DNA of 64,000 nucleotides from Dietzia sp. ANT_WB102 (lineage in GTDB: Bacteria; Actinomycetota; Actinomycetes; Mycobacteriales; Mycobacteriaceae), in assembly GCF_008369165.1 (NCBI RefSeq), contig NZ_VOBA01000001.1, positions 1,791,630 to 1,855,629 of the forward strand. The letters are read 5' to 3'. Under the pieces are notes generated by a model. That model saw only the letters and a program-made list of their open reading frames with translations. It had not been told where the DNA came from and did no database searches. Of the stretch, positions 53,357-61,650 are shown in pieces; within the stretch, counting starts at the first letter, position 1, and every line of letters starts with the position of its first letter. A program made the position numbers and the translations under genes.

Positions 53357-54343
53357 CTATCGACCGAGCTCCCTGCGTAGGAAGTCGACGGTGATGGCGC
53401 GAGCCTGACGGCTTTCCGGAGTGAGCGAATTGAGGACCGGGAAGGCGTGGACCGCCGAGTGCCAGCGATGCGTCTCCACTGAGCGGCCCGCATCGTGCAG
53501 CTGTGCGGTCAGCGCGAGTGCCCCGGCCTCGATGAGCTCTCCAGCCGCCACAGTGATGAGCGTGGGAGGGAAGAACTCCGGATCGACGTCCAACATCGAT
53601 CTCTCGCCACGCAGGTGCTCGGACTGCTGCGCCCAGAGCGACTGCACGCGGCGGGCCGTGCTCGCCGGCTGGTAGGCGTCGCGGCGGAACCAACGGCCCT
53701 CGCGCACGTCGCCGTCGAGGTCGACCAACGGCGAATAGCCCACCACCGCAGCAGGCCTCCGGACGCCGTCCAGTGCGCTGAGCTCGCAGATTTTCGCGGA
53801 CAGGAACCCGCCGGCCGAGTCTCCGGCAACAACGATCCGGTGCCCGTCCGGCAATCTATCGGACAGTGCCCGGTAGGCGGAGTAGGCGTCCTCGACCACA
53901 GTCCCCAGGTCAACCTCCGGCAATTTGCGATACCGCGCAGCGTGCACCGGTGCGCCCAGGTCGGTGGCGAGTCCACTGCACACGCGGCGGTGAGTGTCGG
54001 GACCGCAGAACACGAACGCGCCGCCGTGAAGGTAGAGCACTGCGAGGTCGGAAACGCCGGCTGTGCCTCCCCGAGAATCTGTGGCCGCCGGTGCCGTGGT
54101 GACCACTGGGACACCTCCCAGTTCCCCGCTATCAACGCGCACATCGGGGGAGTGAGGCAGCCGGGCGAAACCGCGCTCGACTGCCGCGAGCCGCCGGATG
54201 CCAGCCTCGGTCAGCGGCCACGCCCGGTACACGTTCCGGAGCGTGGCCCGCGCGCCCCAATACAGTGCGCGGGACTCTGGACTGGGCGAGCGGTGCGTGA
54301 TGATCGGGCCAGACAGTGCGGCTCCGGAGGCCTGCGCGGTCAT
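53357..54343 (-). CDS. Alpha/beta hydrolase (HSL family esterase)
   Basis: A 328-residue hydrolase of the hormone-sensitive lipase family. The oxyanion-hole motif HGGAF is at 106-110, the nucleophile elbow GDSAGG at 174-179 (Ser176), and the final catalytic His is probably in SAVHAFPVL (about 302). No signal peptide is visible. The ATG overlaps the stop of the SDR gene (ATGA). Third gene of the MBL-SDR-hydrolase operon, so it probably cleaves an ester made or consumed by the other two enzymes, perhaps in lipid or xenobiotic degradation. Confidence 0.9.
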   Translation of the reverse strand: MTAQASGAALSGPIITHRSPSPESRALYWGARATLRNVYRAWPLTEAGIRRLAAVERGFARLPHSPDVRVDSGELGGVPVVTTAPAATDSRGGTAGVSDLAVLYLHGGAFVFCGPDTHRRVCSGLATDLGAPVHAARYRKLPEVDLGTVVEDAYSAYRALSDRLPDGHRIVVAGDSAGGFLSAKICELSALDGVRRPAAVVGYSPLVDLDGDVREGRWFRRDAYQPASTARRVQSLWAQQSEHLRGERSMLDVDPEFFPPTLITVAAGELIEAGALALTAQLHDAGRSVETHRWHSAVHAFPVLNSLTPESRQARAITVDFLRRELGR

Positions 54344-55170
54344 CCTCGGGACAACTCCTGGCTCTGGTGCAACTTCTTCTGAACCCGGCGTCCCTGAGCG
54401 GCAAGCAGCGGCAGCGCGGCCACCCCTAGTCGCGGGAACGCCGCCCCGAGCCGCGCGATCATCCCGCGCCAGGCAGGCAGCGCCGTCACGGCCTTGGGTG
54501 AGTCGAGTACCTTGCCTACGGCTCTCACGACATCCTCAGGCTGGAGAAGTACGCCGGAAAAGGACAATGCAGCCTGCGGATCCTCCAGCTTGTCGTAGAG
54601 CATCGGCGTCCAGATGCCGTCGGGGCACACGCACGAGATGGCGATGTTCTTCACCCCGGCAAGCCGCAGGTCCGCCGCGGTGCTGCTGCTGAACCCCAAC
54701 ACCGCGTGTTTGGACGCTGCGTACACGGCCTCGCCCGACACCGCCGATAGTCCGGCCAGCGAGGCGATGTTGATGATGTGCCCACCGCGACCCCGCATGG
54801 CGTCGATCGCGGCGACCGTGCCGTTGATCGTGCCCAGCGCATTCACGTTCAATTGCAGCTTGCGCAGGTCCTCGGGTTGCTCCCATGCCGGGCCCGTGTG
54901 CAGCACCCCGGCGTTGTTCACCCAGACATCCAGCGACCCGGCGGCGGCGATCAGCTCATCACGAGCACTCTCAACCTGTGCGTGTTCGCGCACGTCGACC
55001 ACAGCCCACAGCGCACCCCTGCCGATTTCCGTCGCAGCAGCAGCCGCGGTGTCGGCGTCGAGGTCGGTGACCATGACGAGGTACCCGCGATCGGCCAGGA
55101 GCTCAGCGATCCCACGGCCCAACCCGCGACCGGCTCCGGTGACGAGAGCGGCGGGCTTCGTCGTCGTCAC
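54340..55170 (-). CDS. Short-chain dehydrogenase/reductase
   Basis: A 276-residue classical SDR. Visible motifs are the NAD(P)-binding TGAGRGLGRG (11-20), Asp after strand 2 (TDLDADT, suggesting NAD), NNAG (85-88), and the catalytic Ser137, Tyr150 and Lys154 (YAASK). The GTG at 55170 overlaps the stop of the MBL-fold gene (GTGA), and its own stop overlaps the esterase start, so the three genes are translationally coupled. The C-terminal 60 residues (AVTALPAWRGMIARLGAAFP) are hydrophobic and may contact a membrane, as in SDRs acting on long-chain lipids. Confidence 0.9.
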   Translation of the reverse strand: MTTTKPAALVTGAGRGLGRGIAELLADRGYLVMVTDLDADTAAAAATEIGRGALWAVVDVREHAQVESARDELIAAAGSLDVWVNNAGVLHTGPAWEQPEDLRKLQLNVNALGTINGTVAAIDAMRGRGGHIINIASLAGLSAVSGEAVYAASKHAVLGFSSSTAADLRLAGVKNIAISCVCPDGIWTPMLYDKLEDPQAALSFSGVLLQPEDVVRAVGKVLDSPKAVTALPAWRGMIARLGAAFPRLGVAALPLLAAQGRRVQKKLHQSQELSRG

Positions 55171-56342
55171 TTCTTGTCTTTCAGGCCCGATTCGATCTGT
55201 CCGTACTCGATCCCGCCATGACAGTACGTGGGCACGACCGGCCAGAAACGCTTCCACGGCGCGAGCTCAGTGGACGGCAGGATCTGCAGCCAGCGCGGAT
55301 CGTCCGTGCACGGATCCGCCATGGTCTTCTCCTTGATCATGGAGTCGTACTGATCAAGGGCGTCTTCGAGGGTGTTGGCGTTGGGGCAGATCTCGCGACC
55401 GAACTGCTCGTGGTAGCTGCGCACGCCCGGAATCTTGGAGAGCTCGGGCTGCCAGTTGTCCAGAGAGATACCGTTCTCCGACGAGACCCACACGCCATCT
55501 GGAGTGTTGACGACCAAGGAATGGTTGCCGTCGGTGTGACCGGGCGTCCACAGCAGCGCGATGCCGGGGCCCAACTCGATGTCGCCGTCGAACAGCGCGA
55601 ACTTGTCCAAGTCCACACCCTCGAGGCCGTCCTCCACGTACCAAGCCCACTGCATGGGATGCAGGCTCTCCAGCGTGGCAAACTCACGGCGGTGCGTCAG
55701 TATCTTGGCGTCGCCGAACAGCGGCTCGCGCGGCGAGGCCTCACCGGGGATGGTCTGGCTGGAACCCAGGATCATCCGCGGATCCTGCACATGTAGGTGG
55801 TCAAACGTGCAGAAGTCCACGTCCTCTGGACTAAGTCCCACTTTTGCCAGCGCCACGTCCGGCTCGTTGAAGTACTTGAGGATCACCTTGCTGGCCATGG
55901 CCCCGAACGGGATCTTGTCGACCATCTTCTGCAGGTTGGAGTAGAACGGTGCCTCGGCCGAACCGGCGGGGACGGTGGGCTCAAAGACGAGTGTGCGGGG
56001 TCGCCCGTTCCAGTCGTCGTACTGCACCACCACCATCCGGTTGATCATGGTGATCAGCGGCAGGCTGGGCACGCTCACGGCGTTGTCGAACGCGTATTTG
56101 ACCGGGTACGGTGCGCCGGCCACATCCACCGACTTCACCGCGCGCACCTGGCCCTGCTGGACAAATCGCTTCTTGTATTCGGTCGCTGCCGCGCGCACGG
56201 CCTCCAGCCGATCGCCGCGGGGCCAGATGTCATGGACGCCGTCGAACTCAGGGATTGACCGGGCCCCGATCTGCTCGAGGGTCCGCTTGGTGTCCTGCGG
56301 GTCGGTCATGTTCTGTTCGGTCGACTGCTGCTGCGTCGTCAT
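55167..56342 (-). CDS. Divergent metallo-beta-lactamase-fold hydrolase
   Basis: A 391-residue MBL-fold protein, first gene of the coupled MBL-SDR-esterase operon. The ATG has AAGGAG about six bases upstream. The metal motif is odd: FDHLHVQD, that is HxHxQD, instead of the usual HxHxDH. The downstream TPGHTDGNHSLVV, which gives another metal His, and FDGDIELGPG are normal. The N-terminal 100 residues (GVHDIWPRGDRLEAVRAAAT) are a family-specific extension. I recall similar divergent members with FDHFHTQD in actinobacteria; none has an established substrate that I know. Probably an intracellular hydrolase working with the SDR and esterase. Confidence 0.82.
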   Translation of the reverse strand: MTTQQQSTEQNMTDPQDTKRTLEQIGARSIPEFDGVHDIWPRGDRLEAVRAAATEYKKRFVQQGQVRAVKSVDVAGAPYPVKYAFDNAVSVPSLPLITMINRMVVVQYDDWNGRPRTLVFEPTVPAGSAEAPFYSNLQKMVDKIPFGAMASKVILKYFNEPDVALAKVGLSPEDVDFCTFDHLHVQDPRMILGSSQTIPGEASPREPLFGDAKILTHRREFATLESLHPMQWAWYVEDGLEGVDLDKFALFDGDIELGPGIALLWTPGHTDGNHSLVVNTPDGVWVSSENGISLDNWQPELSKIPGVRSYHEQFGREICPNANTLEDALDQYDSMIKEKTMADPCTDDPRWLQILPSTELAPWKRFWPVVPTYCHGGIEYGQIESGLKDKK

Positions 56343-56483
56343 TGCCACTCCTTGACGGGAGACGTTCTTCCGTTTGTTCCAGCATCCGACGTTGGGCAGG
56401 ACAAAACTTGTTTGCACGCGACAGTTTGCGGGTACACGATCCACGATGCTGCCCGCGATCTCAGCAGCGACCTCAGAGGTGGT

Positions 56484-57497
56484 CTAGCGTCTCCCGCGGA
56501 GCCGGAGCTCGCCGGGGGAGATGCCAAACCACCGCCTCACCGCGTGGCTGAGCGTGGACTGTTCAGTGAAACCCACCAGGTCGGCGATTTGGATGAACGA
56601 CAGGTCGGTGGTGGTGATGAACTGGTACGCCCGATCCCGTCGTAGGTTGTCCACCACCTGTCCGTACGTAGTGCCGGCGACGGCGAGGCGGCGCTGGAGC
56701 GTCCTCGGGTGGAGCAGGAGCTGGGCGGCCACCTCTGCGACCGAGGGGATCGGGCCGGGAAGGCTATCGCGGACGGCGCGGCGCACCTGGTTGGCCACCG
56801 TCCGTGTGGGGTCCGAGTATTCGCCCGTCAGGTGATGAAGGGCAGCCAGGCGGATCTCCTCGTCGGCGGTCGCGAAGGAGGTGTCCAGGCTCCGGCGCTC
56901 TACGCATAGAGCGGCCACCGGGCGATCGAACTTCACATCGGCACCGAAGAAATCGAGGTAGCGGATGGTCGGGGATAACGGCCCGTGCGGAACCTCCACC
57001 GATCGCAGGCCCGTCGCCCGGCCGAGAAGCTGCACCGCCACCCGATAGAACAGGCCCAGCCCCAGCTCGAGCGCCTGCGGGGAGTACGGCGATTCGGCCA
57101 GTTCCTTGCGGTAGGTCAGGGCGATCACCCCGCGTCGACCCCACGGATCACGGTCGATGCCGATGTTCAGGACAGGGCTGTGGACAAACATGAAACGCCC
57201 GGCATACTCCAAGGCCTCTGTGGCTGTCACTGACGAGCGAATGGCGTGGGCGACGGGGCCGAGGATCGTCAGGTCCTGCCGCTCGGCCAGCCGTAGTCCG
57301 AGGTCGGGGCATCGGAGCTCGGCTGCGGCGGCATCCAGCATCCGGTCATGGTCGGTAATCGATAGCAGTCCGTCGTCGCTCTCCAGGATTGCTCGGTCGA
57401 TGCCGAACTCAGCCAGGAACGCGTCAGGATCCCCGCCGAGTTCGGACACGAGACCGGAGAACCCGCGCAGGCTGGCGGCCCGGATCAGCGGCTGCAC
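56484..57497 (-). CDS. AraC-family regulator with OruR/ArgR-type sensor domain
   Basis: A 337-residue transcription factor. The N-terminal part (AASLRGFSGLVSELGGDPDA, then LDAAAAELRCPDLGLRLAER) is the arabinose-binding-like domain of the OruR/PA-type AraC regulators. The C-terminal 100 residues hold two helix-turn-helix units (SVAEVAAQLLLHPRTLQRRL and QIADLVGFTEQSTLSHAVRR) with the family ending RRWFGISPGELRLR. The GTG at 57497 was chosen because homologous regulators begin a few residues before this domain; the frame continues upstream. The gene lies 142 bases upstream of the MBL-SDR-esterase operon on the same strand and is its likely regulator. Confidence 0.85.
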   Translation of the reverse strand: MQPLIRAASLRGFSGLVSELGGDPDAFLAEFGIDRAILESDDGLLSITDHDRMLDAAAAELRCPDLGLRLAERQDLTILGPVAHAIRSSVTATEALEYAGRFMFVHSPVLNIGIDRDPWGRRGVIALTYRKELAESPYSPQALELGLGLFYRVAVQLLGRATGLRSVEVPHGPLSPTIRYLDFFGADVKFDRPVAALCVERRSLDTSFATADEEIRLAALHHLTGEYSDPTRTVANQVRRAVRDSLPGPIPSVAEVAAQLLLHPRTLQRRLAVAGTTYGQVVDNLRRDRAYQFITTTDLSFIQIADLVGFTEQSTLSHAVRRWFGISPGELRLRGRR

Positions 57498-57591
57498 GGC
57501 GGCTCGAGGGTGGTCACGCCAGTCAAGATAGCGGTGCGCGAGGTGATCCCGCAGGTCCTGAGTCTTGGCGTCGAAGGGGGGGCCACGTGTG

Positions 57592-57753
57592 TCAGCGCCC
57601 GAAGAGTTTGGCGAAGAAGCCCTCCTTGGGCTCGCTAGCGTGGCCCTGGCAGCGGTCGGCACGCGGCACGCCGGACATCACCTGGTCGACGTGCATGCCG
57701 CAGCCAGCCCACGTCGTCTTTCCGCATTTGCGGCACTTCACAGCTCTGCACAT
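57592..57753 (-). CDS. 53-residue Cys-rich zinc-ribbon-like mini-protein
   Basis: A 53-residue protein with GAGGAG five bases before its ATG. It begins MCRAVKCRKCGKTTWAGCGM and ends KEGFFAKLFGR, with MHVDQVMSGVPRADRCQGH in between. CxxC (CRKC), CG and CQGH give enough Cys/His ligands for one metal site. A paralogue lies at 61089-61259. Both are preceded by a CsoR-type palindrome (here 57839-57854, about 86 bases upstream), which suggests induction by copper or sulfur stress. Similar mini-proteins are widespread in actinobacteria and are usually called hypothetical. Confidence 0.85.
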   Translation of the reverse strand: MCRAVKCRKCGKTTWAGCGMHVDQVMSGVPRADRCQGHASEPKEGFFAKLFGR

Positions 57754-57838
57754 GGGGTTCTCCTCGTTGATGGTCGGCGTTGATGGTCAGCCTGGGATGG
57801 GGTCCAGGGGTCAGTGGCTTGCGCCCCAACCGAATCTT

Positions 57839-57854
57839 ATACCCATGGGGGTAT
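57839..57854. promoter_or_regulatory. CsoR/CstR-type operator palindrome
   Basis: ATACCCATGGGGGTAT, a 16-bp near-palindrome of the ATACCC-GGGTAT type bound by copper- and persulfide-sensing repressors of the CsoR family. It lies between the divergent mini-protein (57592-57753) and MFS transporter genes, closer to the former. The second copy, upstream of the paralogue, is at 61351-61366. Confidence 0.7.
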
Positions 57855-58042
57855 GTTTGCCACGGGGTGCAGCTTTTGGGGTGTCGGGAAAGCGAGAGGA
57901 AGCGCCTCGCGTAACGGGGATCACTCCGGGCTGGGCTGGGGTCCGAACTCCGCTAGAGTGCGAGAGTTCCCGCGCGCCGTGCCCCGTGCCCCGTGGGCCC
58001 CGAAACTCTTTCTCCGCAGCACGATTTTCCTAAGGACGACCC

Positions 58043-59566
58043 GTGACGTCTGACGCCGCCGTTAAACCGCAGGCCAGCACAGCTTCCCAGCCCCTGCCGG
58101 CCGCCACCGTGCAGTTGATCGCGCTCCTCGTCGCGGCCGCGTTCGTGGTGATCCTCAACGAGACGATCATGTCCGTGGCGCTGCCCCAGTTGATGGTGGA
58201 GTTCGCCGTCACCGCAGCCACAGCGCAGTGGCTCACCACCGCCTTCATGCTCACGATGGCTGTCGTCATCCCGTTCACCGGCTGGCTGCTCGTTCGCCTG
58301 CCGCTGCGGTCCGTGTTCGTCATCGCGATGAGTACGTTCACCTCGGGCACCCTGCTGGCGTCGCTGGCCGTGGTGTTCCCCATGCTGGTTGCCGGTCGTG
58401 TCGTCCAGGCGGTCGGCACCGCCATCATGATACCGCTGCTCATGACCACCGTGCTCAACGTGGTGCCCGCCGACCGTCGCGGCCGCACCATGGGCGTCAT
58501 CTCCATCGTGATCGCCGTCGCCCCCGCCGTCGGCCCCACCGTGGGCGGGCTGGTGCTGGACGTGCTGAGCTGGCGCTGGATGTTCTGGTCGGTGCTTCCT
58601 ATCGGACTGCTGGCGCTGGTGGCCGGCGCCGTGCTCATCAGGAACGTCACCGAGCCCCGGCCCATCCCGCTCGACATCTTCTCCGGCGTCCTCTCGGCGA
58701 TCGGCTTCGCAGGCCTCATCTTCGGCCTCAGCTCCATCGGCGAGGCCGCCAGCGACAACGCCCTCATCTCGCCCTGGATCCCCGTGGCGATCGGCGTGGT
58801 CGCACTGGCCGTGTTCGTCTGGCGCCAGCTCTCGCTCAAGGACTACGCACTGCTCGACGTGCGGGCGTTCGCGTTTCCGACCTTCACCGTGAGCCTGGCC
58901 CTCATGCTCGTCTCGATGATGTCGCTGTTCGGCACCCTCATCCTGCTGCCGCTCTACATGCAGCAGGTCGTGGGCACCAGCACCCTGAACTCCGGGCTGG
59001 CGCTGCTGCCCGGCGGCCTGATCATGGGCGTGCTCGGCTGGTTCGTGGGCCGCGCGTTCGACCGGATCGGCCCCCGGCCGCTCATCATCCCCGGCTCCAT
59101 CCTCGCGTCCGCCGGCCTGTGGGGGATGTACACGTTCTTCTCCGCAGACAGCTCGCTGGTCACGGTCGTGGTCTGGCATATCGTGCTCAGCGTGGGCCTG
59201 GCGTTCCTGTTCTCGCCGCTCATGACCTCCGCGCTCGGCTCCCTGCCGCCGCACCTGTACTCGCACGGCTCGGCTCTGCTCAACACCCTGCAGCAGGTCG
59301 CCGCCGCCGCAGGCACGGCGCTGTTCATCACCGTCATGACGCTGGGCATCGTCTCCGGCGCCGAGTCTGGCCTCGGCGACGTCGCCGCGCAGATGACCGG
59401 CGTCCACAACGCACTGCTGCTGGGTGCGATCATCTCGCTCATCACCGTCGCCGGCGTGTGGTTCGTCCGCAATAGCGCGCAAACCGAGGGGCCCGCCTCG
59501 GCGCTGCGGACCGAAGAGTCCGAGTCCGCCCCGTCTGCCGAATCGGAGGAGACCGCCTCGGCGTAG
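58043..59566 (+). CDS. MFS drug exporter, DHA2/EmrB-QacA type
   Basis: A 507-residue major facilitator superfamily permease with about 14 hydrophobic helices, the DHA2 (H+ antiporter) pattern. Family marks are NETIMSVALPQLMVEF in helix 1, TAFMLTMAVVIPFTGWL in helix 2, the motif C-like VIAVAPAVGPTVGGLVLD and a long central helix pair with LPLYMQQVVGTS. The C-terminal tail is acidic and soluble (EESESAPSAESEE). Likely exports drugs or other toxic compounds. GTG start with AAGGA seven bases upstream. The CsoR-type palindrome upstream could also affect this gene, but it lies about 190 bases away. Confidence 0.88.
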   Translation: MTSDAAVKPQASTASQPLPAATVQLIALLVAAAFVVILNETIMSVALPQLMVEFAVTAATAQWLTTAFMLTMAVVIPFTGWLLVRLPLRSVFVIAMSTFTSGTLLASLAVVFPMLVAGRVVQAVGTAIMIPLLMTTVLNVVPADRRGRTMGVISIVIAVAPAVGPTVGGLVLDVLSWRWMFWSVLPIGLLALVAGAVLIRNVTEPRPIPLDIFSGVLSAIGFAGLIFGLSSIGEAASDNALISPWIPVAIGVVALAVFVWRQLSLKDYALLDVRAFAFPTFTVSLALMLVSMMSLFGTLILLPLYMQQVVGTSTLNSGLALLPGGLIMGVLGWFVGRAFDRIGPRPLIIPGSILASAGLWGMYTFFSADSSLVTVVVWHIVLSVGLAFLFSPLMTSALGSLPPHLYSHGSALLNTLQQVAAAAGTALFITVMTLGIVSGAESGLGDVAAQMTGVHNALLLGAIISLITVAGVWFVRNSAQTEGPASALRTEESESAPSAESEETASA

Positions 59567-59658
59567 TCGGCCGAACGAGTCTCCGGCTCGAGGGCTCCCG
59601 GTTCGGGAACTTGGGTCATTCCGCTGCTGTTCGCCGGGGTGCTTCCTAGGGTTCACTC

Positions 59659-61038
59659 ATGAGCGGAAGCGCGCGGTGGGCAGGGCATCCGACGATCATC
59701 CGGAGGGGGCTTTCAGTTCTCCTGGCGCTCGTCCTGGCGGTCGCGGTGGCTCCGCAGTCGCACCCGAGCGCTGCGGCCCGGCCGGGTGAGCCGGCCACCA
59801 CGCCGGGCGCTGGCTTCCATTGGGGTGTCGCTACCTCGGGTTTCCAGGTCGAAGGCTCGAACCCGGACTCCAACTGGAGGCGGTACGTCGACGCGGCCGC
59901 GCCGACGGGCCAGGCCGACCCGGTCGGCGACGCGGTGGATTTTTGGAACCGCTACGAGGAGGACATCGCCAACGCCGCGGCGATGGGCGTCAACACCTTC
60001 CGGCTGAGCGTGGAGTGGGCGCGGATCGAGCCCGCGCCGGTGGAGTACGACGACGAGGCACTCAGACACTATGACCGGATCATCGACGCGGTCCGCCGAC
60101 ATGGCATGACCCCCATGATCACGATGGTGCACTTCGTCTACCCCGGCTGGCTCGCCGACGAGGGCGGCTTCCTGGGTCCCGGCGCGGTGGACTCGTTCGG
60201 CCGTTTTGCCGACCTCATCACCGACCGGTGGGCCGGCGACGGAACGATGTGGGTCAGCTTCAACGAGCCGATGGTGTTCTTCAAGCATGAGACGACCATC
60301 GGTCGGGCGGCCTTCACCGACTTCTCCCGCTTTCTTGACAATGTCGAGGCCGCCCACCGGCTCGGCTACGCTGCCGCCCACCGGGCCGACCCGGCTGCGA
60401 TGGTCACGATGAACGAGGCCTACCTGCCAATGGCCACCGAGTTCACCGACACGCTGGTAGGGGACAGGGTGGCCGACGTTGTCGACTACGTAGGCATCGA
60501 CTATTACTACGGGGTCGCGCTGAACAACCTCACGGCCATCAATGCGGCGTGGGACGACTTCGCGGCCGTGCGGCCGCAGCCAGAGGGGATCTACGAGGCG
60601 ATCGCGCACTATGCGAACGCCTACCCGGGAAAGCCGATCTACATCGTGGAGAACGGCATGCCCACCCGCGACGGCGTCCGCGGCGACGGGATCGAGCGGG
60701 GCGAGTTCCTGCGCGACACCGTCTTCTGGCTGCAGCGGGCCGTGGCGGACGGGTACCCAGTGATCGGCTACAACCACTGGTCTCTCGTCGACAATTACGA
60801 ATGGGGCGACTACTCGGCTCGGTTCGGGTTGTACCGGGTGGACGTGCTCGGCGACCCGACCCTGACGCGCCGGCCGACGTCGGGCGTCGAGGCCTATCGG
60901 GACATCATCGCGGGCGGGGGAGTGTCCGACGGATACCGTCCGGTACTGCCGGCCGCATGGTGTTCGCTTGCGACCATTCCGGACAGCTGCATCGGTGCGG
61001 TGTCGGCGGAGGGGCCGTTGGCGAAGCTGGCGGGATAG
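59659..61038 (+). CDS. Secreted glycoside hydrolase family 1 protein
   Basis: A 459-residue protein with a Sec signal peptide (LSVLLALVLAVAVAPQSHPS, cleaved near residue 40) followed by a family 1 TIM barrel. Diagnostic segments are FHWGVATSGFQVEGS at the barrel start, the acid/base Glu in FNEP (about 202) and the nucleophile Glu in YIVENGMPT (about 331; usually TENG), then YNHWSLVDNYEWGDYSARFG. Family 1 enzymes cleave beta-glucosides, beta-galactosides and related links. A secreted form is unusual for this mostly cytoplasmic family. The terminal 45 residues hold two Cys (WCSLATIPDSC). The gene is monocistronic. Confidence 0.9.
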   Translation: MSGSARWAGHPTIIRRGLSVLLALVLAVAVAPQSHPSAAARPGEPATTPGAGFHWGVATSGFQVEGSNPDSNWRRYVDAAAPTGQADPVGDAVDFWNRYEEDIANAAAMGVNTFRLSVEWARIEPAPVEYDDEALRHYDRIIDAVRRHGMTPMITMVHFVYPGWLADEGGFLGPGAVDSFGRFADLITDRWAGDGTMWVSFNEPMVFFKHETTIGRAAFTDFSRFLDNVEAAHRLGYAAAHRADPAAMVTMNEAYLPMATEFTDTLVGDRVADVVDYVGIDYYYGVALNNLTAINAAWDDFAAVRPQPEGIYEAIAHYANAYPGKPIYIVENGMPTRDGVRGDGIERGEFLRDTVFWLQRAVADGYPVIGYNHWSLVDNYEWGDYSARFGLYRVDVLGDPTLTRRPTSGVEAYRDIIAGGGVSDGYRPVLPAAWCSLATIPDSCIGAVSAEGPLAKLAG

Positions 61039-61088
61039 TGGTGGCTCCCGGCACGCCGGCGGAGACGCGCTCGACGACGGCGCCGGGA

Positions 61089-61259
61089 TTACCTGCTGAA
61101 CAGCTTGGCGGAGAAGCCGACCTTGACGGCGGGTGCATCGGCCTCGTGGCCCGGGCAGCGGTCGGCCTTGGGCACACCGGACATCACCTGGTCGACGTGC
61201 ATTCCGCATCCGGCCCAGGTGGTCTTGCCGCAGGTCTTGCAGGTGGCGGGACGGCACAT
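61089..61259 (-). CDS. 56-residue Cys-rich zinc-ribbon-like mini-protein (paralogue)
   Basis: Paralogue of the mini-protein at 57592-57753. Both share CGKTTWAGCGMHVDQVMSGV, then PKADRC-GH, and end FSAKLFSR or FFAKLFGR. The Cys of CKTC, the downstream Cys, and CPGH form a likely metal site. The ATG at 61259 has GAGGAG eight bases upstream. A near-perfect CsoR-type operator lies about 92 bases upstream at 61351-61366. The pair sits about 3.5 kb apart with an MFS exporter and a glycosidase in between. Probably a copper- or sulfide-responsive protein; the mechanism is unknown. Confidence 0.85.
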   Translation of the reverse strand: MCRPATCKTCGKTTWAGCGMHVDQVMSGVPKADRCPGHEADAPAVKVGFSAKLFSR

Positions 61260-61350
61260 GATGGGACTCCTCAAGGGGTGGGGGTTGTCGTCGGCGTGGA
61301 TGGCGTCGACCGCCAGTCGAGGATCCGACTGGCTGATGCCCCGAGACTAC

Positions 61351-61366
61351 ATACCCCCTGGGGTAT
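61351..61366. promoter_or_regulatory. CsoR/CstR-type operator palindrome
   Basis: ATACCCCCTGGGGTAT is close to the standard operator of CsoR-family copper sensors (ATACCCC-GGGGTAT). It lies between two divergent small genes (61089-61259 and 61389-61574) and would overlap the promoter of the right-hand one. No csoR gene is in the window. Confidence 0.75.
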
Positions 61367-61388
61367 CGGTCAACCCTGTAGATTCGGT

Positions 61389-61574
61389 GTGGCCTGCTCC
61401 TGCGGCGCGGGCGGGGTGGTCGACCTCGTCGTCGTTCGCCTCGGCACCCTCGGCGCGGCCCCGACTCCCGTCTTGATGTGCCACGGCCGCAGCCTTCTCT
61501 CCGGCGACGTGGACGACCTCCGCGACGACTGGGGCGCCAGCCTCGCCCCGACCTTCAGGGAGACCTACCAATGA
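61389..61574 (+). CDS. 61-residue mini-protein beside the CsoR-type operator
   Basis: A short frame with almost exclusively G/C third positions: MACSCGAGGVVDLVVVRLGT, LGAAPTPVLMCHGRSLLSGD, VDDLRDDWGASLAPTFRETY. The GTG start lacks a ribosome-binding site but lies five bases after a TAGATT candidate -10 box, as in leaderless actinobacterial genes. The CsoR-type operator ends 23 bases upstream. Cys at 3, 5 and about 31 with His32 could bind a metal. No family is recognised. If real, it is co-regulated with the divergent zinc-ribbon mini-protein. Confidence 0.55.
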   Translation: MACSCGAGGVVDLVVVRLGTLGAAPTPVLMCHGRSLLSGDVDDLRDDWGASLAPTFRETYQ

Positions 61575-61650
61575 CGACGGGTTGGCCCCCCGCGCGAGCC
61601 GGCTCCGGTGTAGATAAGGATTTCTTTGGCGGAGGGCGTGCGGAGGAGTA

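Noticed and set aside
57953-59656. Long open frame (567 codons) on the minus strand opposite the MFS gene
   Set aside because: It is Arg/Gly/His/Asp-rich low-complexity sequence without any family; it is the high-GC mirror of the MFS gene.
59713-61257. 514-codon minus-strand frame opposite the glycosidase
   Set aside because: Composition is mirror-like and it overlaps the complete family 1 enzyme and the zinc-ribbon mini-gene.
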